In this document: one piece after another, positions 13,154 through 24,159 of the stretch
How positions within the stretch are numbered: position 1 is the stretch's first letter
How the letters are laid out: each line of letters begins with the position of its first letter
From: Butyriboletus loyo
Lineage: Eukaryota > Basidiomycota > Agaricomycetes > Boletales > Boletaceae
Assembly (NCBI GenBank): GCA_038093515.1
Contig: JBBPSI010000209.1
Span: 1-43,040, forward strand
Direction of reading: 5' to 3'
Length of the DNA stretch: 43,040 bases
Notes under the pieces: model-generated
What the model saw: only the letters and a program-made list of their open reading frames with translations
Databases searched by the model: none
Told to the model about the DNA's origin: nothing
Position numbers and translations under genes: made by a program

Positions 13154-14081
13154 TCAACGCACCGATCAATCAAGGTGTGCTAGCTCATCCTCGCACCTGT
13201 GCAATTGATCTGATGTCTTCACCGTGTAGAACTCAATACACTGTTGTATGTTCAAGTAGTTAGTTCCATCCCTCTTCCCTGCATTCCACCTTCCTAGTCC
13301 CCACGAGTATGACCACGACTTTACTATACAACGTCCGCATCTTCTCTATACATCATCTGGTGTTTTTGGCATGTTCCCCTTAGCTACCTGAACGTACATT
13401 CTGTATCGGCACTCATGTTTACCTGATTAATTATCATGCACCCATTCTTCCATCTGTGTGATACCTAGTCCTCATATCAACCCCTTATGGCAACATCAAT
13501 ATTCTCGTGGAACTTGAAGTGTTCCCGGGTGGTTCTGTTGTCACACAGGTACCATTATATAATTCGAGTCTTCGCATCGACTTGGAATCAAAAAGTACCT
13601 GAAATAACTTCCCCCTTCTCTCCAGCCTCGTCTCGTGCTTTCTTCGCCTACAAGTATGCCCGACCTGCACTACGTTTCTGACCCGAGCACCGCTACAACG
13701 TATCATACATGTGTACAACCTTGGGAAATCGGGGAGGAACCTTTGTCGTCGATAACCTTGTCGCGAAGCGAGAACGTTACCAACTAGAAACTAGAAACGC
13801 ATACCGAGACGTTTCACGAGGAACCCCTGAATATGAATATTTATATTTGACCCCCCGCAAAACAAAAACGTGATCTTTTCGCTCTAGCACTGGTGCTGAG
13901 GTTCCTCCTACATAGGGCGACGGTTACTTGGAACCGCCATGCTGCAGTAACCAAAGCGTGTTCCTCTTCCCTAGTTTACAACGCGATGAGACCCGGCACT
14001 CTCGATAATGAAGTGGGGCATATACTACGGTGAAGTCTACATTTACATCGATGCTTCCCCGCCGTGCCACATTCTTGCGAT
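13154..14081. other. Intergenic region, 3' flanks of two convergent genes
   Basis: No gene is seen. The region takes in the 3' untranslated sequences of the 12037 gene and the minus-strand GTPase; T- and C-rich on the plus strand near 13260-13460. Confidence 0.5.
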
Positions 14082-15703
14082 CTACAACGTCTCCTCATCC
14101 TCGCGTGTGATGCTCGGTTGCCCGGTCAACAGAGCATAGGATGGATCGGCCCTGATATACTTCTCGATCTTGGACGTCGTAACCTTGAGGAGCTCGGTAA
14201 GCGTTGGTTCCAGCCCGAACTCGCTTTCCGCTATCATGCCATTAATCCGATACGAGATGAGCAACGATCAAAGTGGTACACACTAGAAACGGCTATATGT
14301 GGTACGTCACCCTGTGCTGCTTTCTGGAGGGGTAGCGTGCACCAGTCGTGAAGAAACTTGGCCCTTCGTGGTTCTACATATGGCCTCGCTTCCTCTACGC
14401 TCTTGACCAACTTGCCTTCGGCACGCACGCTCAAAATCACCGATTTGTCCAGCAGGTCGAGCTGCGTCAGTGCGACAACAATTGGAACTACAACAGGTTG
14501 GTGTCATCAACAGATTGAGACCATTTGGTTTGCGCACTATCACCCAGAATGTTCTTTCTGTCTCGCAGGAATTCCTCGGTGCCAGCTTCAGTAAACCGCC
14601 CCTTCGCATACGGAACTGCAAGGCACACCCTGAAGTCTTTGCTCAGCCACGTTCTAATCACTACTGGACGCCTTACCAAACTGCGTGCAGTCTATCCTTC
14701 AAGTTCTCCTCCTCTTGTCGTTCATTAACGAAGCGCTTCACTCTCTCTAAGTTGGTGCGGTCACCTGCCTCAAATCCGAGGGTGTCGTGGAGAACGAAAG
14801 GTATGTTGTTCGCTGCGACCAACTCCTTGTCAATGTCCGCTTGTCCTCTTCGGCTATCGGAAATGTCCTGGAAAAAATGTTTGCAGACGCAATGGTCGTA
14901 GATAAGAGCAGACTCACCACATTTTTGACCCCAAACAGCTTTTTAATCAGGGTAGATTTTCCGGCACCACTCTGAAAGTTTTGACCATCAGTACCCGGCC
15001 ATTGTCGGATGTGCGGAGAGATAGAAGTACATTTCCTATGACCAGCAGTCGCAAGCTTTCAACGATCAGCCTGATGAAGTGATCGTATAAAGAGTGTAAA
15101 AGCGCTCACCGAGGGCATATTCTAAGGATGTCACTGGGGGGTACTGGGACATCAAAAGAGATTTCACTAGGGGGCGAATAACAAGAGAAGCCAATGGCCA
15201 CCTCGATATTGTTATGGGATTTGAAGTATTCTTTCAAAAACCAACGTGACATCTGTTCAAGAAGGAGCAAAGGAGAGCCTACCTTTCTTTTCGTGTCCAT
15301 CGTCCTGCACCCCGGCCATGACCTCGCTCGGATCTACGGTGATGATGAGAGTAGATCTTTCGCCCTGCTGTGATTGAGACTGCACTGATATAGACAGTCG
15401 GTCCTGGGGAGACAGCTCGCTGAAATCAATGGTGAAAATCCAAGCTCACAAGTTCATGCGACTGGATATCTCACAGAGCGGGATCAAACACTTCATCGTG
15501 TTCATGATCAGGGGAGACCTCGACCTCAATATCCTTTTTGAAGCTTCCAGTTTGGAATACGATGTGGTCTACAGTCGTGCCGATTTGAGGTTGGACGTTG
15601 AGTGCGATACCTATGAAGAAAGAATTGGTTCACGTTGATCGATATGCAAGAACGAGGATATACTTGATATGTGGATGGTGCCCTCGGACTGTGGGTGTGA
15701 CAT
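14082..15703 (-). CDS. P-loop GTPase of the fungal AIG1-like/G-domain family
   Basis: A GTP-binding protein of about 420 residues in some ten exons. The first about 160 residues (start MSHPQSEGTIHIS, then IALNVQPQIGTTVDHIVFQ and SRWFLKEYFKSHNNIEVAIG) form a beta-rich region without a known motif, perhaps C2-like. The G domain follows: G1 LLVIGNSGAGKSTLIKKLFG, split by an intron between GN and SGAGKS (near 14970); G3 FVLHDTLGFEAGD (DxxG, near 14790); LHAVWxC before an intron at about 14680; then G4-like VVALTQLDLLDK (near 14455), where TQLD replaces N/TKxD. The last exon ends TREDEETL. The pattern fits a large family of Agaricomycete G-domain proteins related to septin/AIG1 GTPases; function is unknown. 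Frames are intact when spliced, although unspliced the locus looks broken. Divergent from the BTB gene. Confidence 0.85.
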
Positions 15704-16579
15704 GGCGGCGTCGTTGGGTCAGGTCACTGGGTGCAATACGGGCGTTTGGCTCACTGGGAAGGGTTGAGGGAAGATATACTTGCCGAAAGCAAGGACACAG
15801 CGCTTGCCACGATTTAGTGCATGCGGGCGCTTCCCCTAACACGTGCTTGTCCATAACGGTGGTGCAATTCTTATTGAGATTCTGTCGATGGCTTGGTTAC
15901 GTGGTGCGGCGTGGAAGATAACACCTTTAACGTTGATCGGCAGAGAAGTACATATTTTCAGAACCGTTTGTCATGTGAGGAAAAAAGAAATGGGCCGCTT
16001 CCTCCTTGACACGGTGCCGAATGCACAACAACTGTAACTGTCTGATCTTGGAAGTTGAAACGTTGAGAGCGGCACATCTTTTGATCTATCTTATCACCGA
16101 TCAGGCTAGGGCATCGTACAAGGGACGAATATCTTACCGCTGTCGCGAGGACCTATGTACTATGATTTCAACGACGCACTTACGACCCGGGCCAGATCAG
16201 AGCCGTTACGTAATCATAGCTGACACCAACATCGTCTCCTTCTTTCCTCTACCGTCGGCCTCGACCGCAACCTATCCACCTCACCCTCCACCTCCACCTC
16301 AACACAAGGAGATCATCACGCATGCTAGACTGGACCACGATCGTTTTCTTTTTCATTGGTGTTAACTGCCCCGACCGTCTCGCCAAAGGCCTATCGTCAC
16401 TCATCGCACTTTCTTCGAGAACGCTCAGACCGAGTAGATGTTCAATTTCGGGGCGTGACAAGAGGAACAATGGTCGCAGTCCAGAGTAGCCGCCCGGCCC
16501 GATATGAGCCCCTCTCCTATCGCTAAATCAGGCAGCCGCTCCAGCAGCATTTCCCTCTTGTACTCAAACCCCACCGAAT
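15704..16579. other. Intergenic region between divergent GTPase and BTB genes
   Basis: It should hold both promoters. There is a pyrimidine-rich stretch at about 16240-16310 with CCACCT repeats. A plus-strand open frame at 15598-15921 overlaps the first GTPase exon in antisense and is not credible as a gene. Confidence 0.5.
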
Positions 16580-17733
16580 ATGTCGAGTAACCGCGCAGCC
16601 ATTCAGAAACATGAGAAGGTTTCTGACTTGTTCTTCGACAACGGAGATATCGTCATATCTGCTCAGCGTCCGGATAGTGACACTCTATTCCTGTTCAAAC
16701 TGCACCGTAAAGTGCTCGCGACGCACGCCAAAGCTCTTTCTCCCACACTCATGCTACCAGCGGCATGTCCAGGCGGGGTAGATGCAAATGAATACTTTGA
16801 AGGAACGCCCGTCGTCCGTCTGTCCGACGATCCTGCGGACCTCGCCAAGTTTTTCAGGGCTATGTACGTCCCCTCGTGAGTAGCCCCTATTTTCTTTCCT
16901 CCGAACTCTCGTCGCTGTTTCATGCGCTGACACACCATAGCACGTTGATTTTCCGGAAGTCGATGGCCACCAACGCCGCTGATGCATTCCCGTTGCTCGT
17001 CCTCGCGGACAAGTACATCGCAGACAATATCGAGTGCATGATTGAGTGCCAGATCCGGCAAGATTGGCCGAAGAGCATTCATGAGTGGGATGCCTTTGAG
17101 AGACGTGTTGCACACATGTATCGCATGCACCAGCAAAGGGGTGGTGGTGGCCCGTGGGACGCACTACTCCCAGAGCCTGCGTCATACATTCGCTACGCCC
17201 GTATAGCCAAGGTCATCGAACCCAGGCGGACTGGAGCAGCGTTTTACCAGCTATCCCGGATGAATGTCCAGAACAACCGGGAAATGAAGAGCATCGCGAT
17301 CGGGCTCAAGGACCCGACACCCGCACAGCTGGCAAAGATGCGAAGGGCCATGTGGTCTATCCTCTCCAAGGATGAGATGCGCCGTCTGGAGAGGGGTAAG
17401 GAGAAGTTAGCAAGCCACATGGCTCAGTTTGTGAGGACGTTACCCGAGTACCTTGGCCTCCATGTGCATTGTGCACCGGCTTGGAACGTGGATGCAGTGA
17501 AATTAGTGAAATCTGACGATATCCTCGGAGAGCTTTTGCAACTTTGCAGTCCTAATACCACGGGACTAAATAAACGCATGTGTGGCGTATGTCTGTCCAA
17601 GATTAGCAGGAAGGCTAGGGAGGAACGTGAAGAAGTCTGGGTCAGGTTGCCCCACTACTTTGAAGTCTATGCGAATGAGCGTGCATATCTTGACATCCTC
17701 TGCACTTCAGACGCCGAGTTCGTCTTGATGTAA
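16580..17733 (+). CDS. BTB/POZ domain-containing protein
   Basis: Two exons (16580-16875 and 16941-17733, 65 bp intron) give 362 residues. The N-terminal BTB domain is of the fungal type: SDLFFDNGDIVISA, FKLHRKVLATHAKALSPTL, then PVVRLSDDPADLAKFFRAMY and, after the intron, a leucine-rich helix with FPLLVLADKYIADNIE. This matches the usual HRxxLxxxSxxF and LLxLADKY landmarks. The remaining 220 residues form a helical region with a basic stretch (RRAMWSILSKDEMRRLERGK) and a CGVCLSKISRKAREE segment, common in Agaricomycete BTB proteins that have no assigned role. BTB domains mediate dimerisation and may link to cullin-3, but nothing here shows the partner. The ATG is the first in frame and lies just before the domain. 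Confidence 0.93.
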
Positions 17734-19650
17734 AAGTTACCCTAATATAACCATTTTGTTGGTATTGTGCCTTGTGGGAAACAAGATCAACCTAGATGGT
17801 TCAGATAAGCACGAATCAAGTACAGACTGGATCATCCTCTGCGCTTAACAGCCGAATACCGAGTAAAGAAGACAAAGGTCTGCATACACAGGACAGATCG
17901 GTCTTGAAGTTAGGTCTATACAGCGGGCCAACTACATCACACTACCAGAGCACGGGTCCTTTAAAGCCTCGAGGAACGTGGCAAATCGGAAGCACAAGAA
18001 GATTAAACATATCAAGGGCGCCCAGTGGAAAAGGCCCCTGAAGCTGGGATATCTCCTGCTTCACATCAAAACAACAACAACAACACATAAATATAAACAC
18101 ACAAATACATAAAATTATATAGTTGGCTTTGCTAGGGCATTTAGGTTAGTAGTCTGTGTGTTTCCGAACCCGACAGGTGGTCGTGAAAGGATTTACTAGT
18201 TTTTTTGCACTAATGCAGGCACGATGGTACTATGTGCTCTCGTCGGCTAACGGTTGACAGCCTTGGCATGTCATTAATGTCAAATTTGACTAGGCAAGTA
18301 TGACGTGCATTATGATATGCCCCGCACCATGACGTTTACAGTCGTTGTTCATGCGGCGGGCCAATAAACGCCGTCGGAAGAAGACAGGGCTGTCGCCGGA
18401 ACTAACCGGTATGTGTTTGAAAATCACTGGAATGACCAGCCCATTAGTAGTAGCTCAAACGGTATCACATACGTGTCATTACGAATCTGCTGCAAATGCC
18501 GTATGATATCTTGGAAGCTGATATTAATAATCACTCGGCCGGTCGGAAATAGGTAGGCAGGATACTCAGCTCGTGTGACATGGACGAGTTAAACGAAGAG
18601 TTTTTACCCTTGCGTTCTAGTATGACAACCTCGACTTGGAGGAACCAACTAATAGCCTCTCGCTTGTCAAAAATGCGGAGCGAGTTCTGCCCACTGCACT
18701 GCTCGTTATGATTTAATTTCCGCAGCTTTCGTTCCGCAGCAACAGGGTAGAACACTAGCCACTATAACTTAGCTCGGCTTAGTTTCCTCTGCTGGCAGTT
18801 TCCGTGAGAATCCACCTATGTAATGATTTGATCCATTGCGCCCTGTATCCAGTCGGAGATCAAATAATGTAGTCATCTGGCAAGCTTTGTTTCGTGCTCC
18901 GACGGAAACGTTCGGGATCAGGTAATCTTGTAGGTTAGGGTTATGAATACGGATCTCTTGATCATAGACAGGCTACTTCAAATCCACAACGCCGCAGGGA
19001 GCAGACCCTCCAACTCGCATACCCACCCATCGCCGGCGTCGGCGCCAACACGTTAAGTTCAGTTTGTGCTATTTCCCTATCCGGCTTTACTTATATTCTC
19101 AAACCCTCATATTAATAGGCAGACCGCAACGCTCGCGCGCTGCGGACTGTCTGACTGGCCATCACGATGTCTTCTCCCTCATCCACCCCATTACTGTCCA
19201 GACGAACATCTATTGCGTTTCCTACCTCATCCGCAAGTTCACCGGACAGCTCATCCACTTCTACGCAGGGCTCGAACGACGCCACGGCCAATGCTACTCT
19301 GTACCGTGAGTACCCCCACCTCTGAGCTCTTTCTCGGTTTACCTGATTCTCACACTGACTGGATCGTGCGCTCTCACACCCACACCGATGCCTGGTGCAA
19401 TTGTACCTCGGATGCTCTACGTTTTAACAACCTGACCCGCGCTCTATTCTCGCCGCTCTGCGATTGATCGTGTACGAAACAATCCGTTCACCTTCCACTT
19501 CATGGGTTGCTTTGTCCTCGTATGATCACCTCCCACATACCTGTCTTTCCGCCATCAGTATACACTTTTCTTGGTAAGCGCCTTGCTCCCTGATCTCGTA
19601 CCATTACAACTGCCATTGACCTCTTTCTCCTTTCTTTGTTGCTCTTCGTC
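17734..19650. other. Intergenic region with unresolved coding traces
   Basis: No gene is firmly supported. A CAACAACAACAACA tract lies near 18071. On the minus strand, 18531-18755 keeps an open frame (ISWFLQVEVVILERKG near 18650) next to possible splice sites, but no junction gives a long product. On the plus strand, an ATG at 19167 opens a Ser/Thr-rich peptide of about 45 residues ending at a GTGAGT near 19309; it could be a 5' exon of the gene at 19651, but I found no acceptor that joins them in frame. Confidence 0.4.
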
Positions 19651-20406
19651 ATGTCTGGCCCTCCCGATCCCCTTACTGGAACCCCTCTTATGTCAATGAA
19701 CCTATCATACACGTCACTTGCAGCCACCCTCGTCCTTCTACTTGCTGTATCATCTGCTATCGTTATACGGAGCCTGGTCCTTCGTCGGCGCCACCGGCGC
19801 ATAGTTGACGAGGCCATCCGAACAGGAACATGGCCGCCACAACGCTTCGAATCGACAACAGGGAGGAGAAGGCGAGATATTGGCCAAAAGCCGAAGCTTT
19901 TGGAAGCCTGGCTGCATGCAAACGACGATGAGGATGACGAAAAGAGAAAGTGGGTGGGCATCATGGTAGGTTCCTCCATGCTATACGAAACATGCGCCTA
20001 ATTGTTCTGTACCTGTTTCCCCTCTCAGCCTGTCTATGCCGCATATGTGAACCAGCCCACGCTATCACCTCAGGGACCCGTTACAGGTTCCACGGAGAAT
20101 TCCGTAGATCTTTCATCACGGCCCTCACGATTCATACGACCCTTTACAAGGAGACGGTCGCCACCACCGCCACCGCCACTGCCTACTACTGCGTCGCCGA
20201 TGGCTAGCCAAGCGTTATTTTTGCCCACCTCATCTCCGACAGCAGCGCCCACGCCTGCAGTGCGTGTTGCAGTGCTCATCGCAATGCCTGGTTCGTCGCA
20301 GGAACACAGTGGTGATGAGAACGGGCCACCAGTGGTCGAGATTGGAATTGTTGAAGTCGAAGTGAAGGATGATGAGACCGAGACACCGAATCCTGATGGC
20401 TCATGA
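19651..20406 (+). CDS. Single-pass membrane protein with proline-rich tail, function unknown
   Basis: Two exons (19651-19965, 20029-20406; 63 bp intron) give 230 residues. A short N-terminus with one N-glycosylation site (NLS at about residues 15-17) leads into a membrane helix at residues 19-37 (LAATLVLLLAVSSAIVIRS) followed at once by LRRRHRR, the positive-inside signature of a type III/I single-pass protein. The cytoplasmic part has TGRRRRD, an acidic stretch (ANDDEDDEKRK), then after the intron YAAYVNQPTLSPQGPV, a poly-proline run and a C-terminus rich in Glu/Asp and Val. Agaricomycetes carry many such Ser/Pro-rich single-pass proteins of unknown job. Possible upstream exon at 19167-19308 is not proven, so the true N-terminus may be longer. 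Confidence 0.7.
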
Positions 20407-22674
20407 TTGTATCTGACATTACGCTTTTGGACTGATCGCATAGGTTCCTGTTATGGCGCTACATACCGCGTGGACTCACCAGTTACATCATACAAGTACA
20501 CTATACCTCGAGCTTCGTCCACGTTTTGAGAGAAGCTCAGTATTGTAAGTTCGCGTTCCTTTGCCTGGGAGATCACTGTGCTGCGCGCACGTGACTACCA
20601 GGGTGGGAACTGTTGTTCTACTGTAGCTATTAGTCAACTGACATGTACTTTTTGTTTCCGGGATGGTTTGCATTAGGGAACTACCACGCCTCTTATCTTG
20701 GCCGTAAAGCACACGTCAATGAGTACCCCCTCCTGTGAAGCAGTGTGAACGCGTGCATTCCCATCTTGATGCCAAAAGATTCGGTCGCCGCAATCAGGAA
20801 ATATGCCATTGGTGTTGGCTCGTGACGGTGAGAGATTATGACAACCCACCTTGATCGTAACCCAGTACTACACTGTCAAACTGATGTTATGTCAGCAAGG
20901 GAGAGAATTCCACTGTGAAATCTGGAGAATGGTAGAGGGTGAGCTTAAAGATCGGAGGTTCCTTGTGCCGGGTTCGGAGATGGCATGCCGGGATGGGTAT
21001 GGGAACGCCCGTCGAAAGATTCGGAAAGCGCTGCGAGAACGTCAGTCGTCACTACTGATTATAGTAGAGAGACGCATGCATCGACGCGTATTGAATGAAG
21101 AACATCGTGACACGACGGTGTCTTTTTTCACTTTCTTGTAAGTAGCATGATCGATCCGATTGTTCAGAGCCTGGGGAACTCGTCGCTACGGAGGATGTTG
21201 GGAACAAGCTTAGTTACGGGACAAACCGTTCGGGATACAAACAAGAGTAAATACGGCGTGTCGGGCCGACGAACACAGTTTGGCTGGCATGCAAACAAGT
21301 GTAAACAGGGACCTTGGGCCTCGGTCAAAGTGACACGACAGATCTGGAATCATCGTCGCCAATGGAAATATCGATATTGTCAGCTGCGTTATACCTTTCA
21401 ATGGTCTACAAGACAAACTCTCAATCGCGCATTAACACAGGGGCCTTTCAGCCTCTGTGGCTAATTCCACTCGGTTCGATCAGCTCAATTCGACGGAAAG
21501 GCGATTGAAGTCCTCTCGTACCGTATCACCTCATCATCACCGTTTCCCGCATCCCCCCGGCTTTGGTTTGCCAACGAAGACTGTATGCTGTTACAAGCTG
21601 CGTTGTGACGTCCTCGTTGCTCATCTTGGATTTTCACGCTCTGGAGGATGTCATTATGGACAGAGTTAGTCGGTTGGCTGATTTCATGGTAAAGTGTACA
21701 CGACTTGTCGACTGCGCTGCAACAATGGCTGGCTGCGTCGGGGTGCAATCTGAGTTTGAGGTCCGGGAAAACTCCGAGGGGCTTTAATACTCCCGCGAAA
21801 TATACAACCTGGTCGGATTCACCTACTCCGGGGCGTTCCGACGAGCACCTTCTGTCAACAGACTCCGGACTAACACTATATAGATCGTCACTAGCTGGGC
21901 GGGCTCAGGTAAAAGATCGACCTTCACGGGTCAGTGAAGCAGGCCGGAACCCGATCTGAAGTCGTGCGCGGGGACTTTTGGTGAGCGAGCCCCGCCGTTC
22001 AAGCTGGCGAACGGGCAGCTCGTTAAGCCAAAGTCATAACTGCACTGCCCAACGTCGTGTATTGCGTTCGGGTTGGGTAGTGCGTCCGCGCACTATCATA
22101 TTTCTCCTCCCCGAGCGATCGAGGCCACGGCCAATGCAGCAGGGTCGATTCTTTCTGATGTGGGCTTCGACCGGTCGCAGCGAGGACTGCGTCGAGGCAT
22201 ACAAAGTCAGCCAGAGCGCAAGCCTTTTACGGGTTTCGCCGGGTGCTACAACAGCGTCCAGAGGGCGTGTTTCTACTTTTGTCCATTGAGATCATGGACA
22301 TTCCCTTCGCCCGCCGGTCTTACTTGCATGCCTCTCAGTATTATCCAACAACCTATCCGTACTTGAGTCGAGTTTATATTGTCTCGCTCCGGATCAAAAC
22401 GGTCTGGTGAGGGAGACGTCGGTAATTGTCATTTGTCACTCCTTTTGCATAACAAAGAATTGGTCGACACGGTATTTGTTTGAATGATTGTGGTCCGACA
22501 ACGACGGTTCCAGCGAGTCTGAGCAAACTTGAGACTAGGAGGGATGTATTGGAACTGGAACCACATACTGGTCGATAGGATTATGCGACTGGGGGTTGTA
22601 GGTGGCGGTGCCCATCCACATCCGCTACTTCGGACTGACCGGTCGTGCAACCCTCTCTCGACCTTCTCCCATCC
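20407..22674. other. Long intergenic region, no gene recognised
   Basis: Open frames here are short, have poor codon character and lie on both strands with no family resemblance. The region 21780-22300 is open in several plus-strand frames and more GC-rich, but no domain shows. It probably contains the promoter of the WD40 gene at its right end. Confidence 0.45.
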
Positions 22675-23740
22675 ATGGCATCCTCCCAGTCTACAGACTA
22701 TCAACCCGAAGAACTGATCCCTGAACAGAGAGCCTCCATTCCTTGTATTGCCTTCTGGCCCGATGGCTCCAGATTAATTGCCATCGTTGGTTCAGGGTTA
22801 CAGATCTGGAACGTCAAGGAGAAAACCCGCTCTGGCGAAGCCATCCGGGGCGGCTTCTTCACCAACTTCACCACCGTCGCCGTCTCCACCGACGGAAAAA
22901 AGTTCGCCACAGGTGGCACATACAGGGATGGGGGTCAAGTCTTACTCTGGGACGCCAACACACGCCAGATCGAGCATACGTTCGACAGACCCGCCGTCAG
23001 CCGTTGTCTCTGTGTCGTCCACTTTAGCAGTGGTACGCGCTTTCTGGCGTATGCGTTCGAGAGGGAGTACATGTCGGATAGTTTGGAGGTGAGGGACGCC
23101 ACGGATGGGAGCTCTGTTTGTGTGCTCGAGCCTCGAAAGGGGAATAACCGATGCATACGATTCTCCCCCGACGACACGTGGCTCGCAGCGTGTGGTGTTT
23201 GCATACAAATATGGGACTTGGCTACCGGCCGACCCTCGCTCGAGATCAAGCAACGAGCGCATTCGTTGGAATGGACCAAGGACGGCTCGCACGTCGTCGC
23301 CTACAACCTCGCCAACGGGCAGCTCATGATGTATGACACCCGCACGGGCACGCAAATACGTAGTTGGCGCGATCGCATAGCTAGCATCCCCGCACACTTG
23401 TGGCCATACATCTGCATGTCGGTCTCCCCTAGCGGTCGTTTTCTGGCCAGCGTGCGCGGAAACACAGTGTGTGTATGGGATTTGGAGAGTGCGCGGGAGG
23501 TGGCACGGTACTCTTTTCCACGGGACATGTTCTGTGTCGCCTACTCTCCAAATAGTGATTTCATTGCCTCTGGCGCCTATATCTGTAAAGCGCCAAAGGA
23601 ACATGATACCCTCGTACGCTGTTTCCATCGTGTATCTACCCTCATCCTTCGTACTAATCGTGTCCTACGTAGATGGTGAACGGTCTTCCCAACGTAGGTT
23701 CCCCTTTGTTCCGTCCGTCGTCCTCCCGCGTGTTCATTGA
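22675..23740 (+). CDS. WD40-repeat protein, C-terminal exons uncertain
   Basis: The main exon (22675-23584) encodes blades of a beta-propeller. Each repeat ends in a W-D-like pair: LQIWNVKEKTRSGEAI, VLLWDANTRQIEHTFD, LEVRDATDGSSVCVLE, IQIWDLATGRPSLEIK, LMMYDTRTGTQIRSW and VCVWDLESAREVARY, and the next blade starts at FCVAYSPNSDFIASGAY. That is about six and a half blades, so a seven-blade propeller would need the following exons. A GTAAAG donor at 23585 and TAG acceptor at 23672 continue in frame to a stop at 23740, giving 325 residues, but this end supplies no last WD strand; another splice form or a truncated gene is possible. WD40 propellers are docking platforms; no partner domain is present. 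The start chosen is MASSQSTDY at 22675; an in-frame ATG at 22645 would add ten residues. Confidence 0.82.
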
Positions 23741-24159
23741 TCATCGCAGCGTTCCGTTGCGGGTGTGTGACTCGCACGCGCATGGTCATCTGATCGTTAG
23801 AATGTATGTCTAATTATCTTTCTCTCCTCTCTCTCTTTGTTGATACCTCTCTAGATCCTTGGTCCAATTGATCACCCAGCGCGCTTGAGCGGGATGTAGA
23901 TAAAGTCCGTTGGAGAGCTTGTACGAGAGGCACGTATGCCTAGCCGTATACCCTTTTTTTGCATGAACCAGTCCGAAGCGTGGAGTCGTCGTTTTCGTGT
24001 GTCGTCGTTATACCAGTCGTGTTTTGCTTTGCCCCCTAGTAGTATGTCTTACATAGCCTGCCCCAAACAGGACAGACATTGCATTTTTTACTTTTTTAAA
24101 AAAGTGATGAAACACCAAGGGAGTGTATGTATTTTTCACTGCTCGACACGGTCAGCTGC
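23741..24159. other. 3' flanks of convergent WD40 and F-box genes
   Basis: No gene is seen. A CTCTCT-rich stretch lies near 23820-23840 and a TTTTTTAAAAAA palindrome-like run near 24090-24104. Confidence 0.5.
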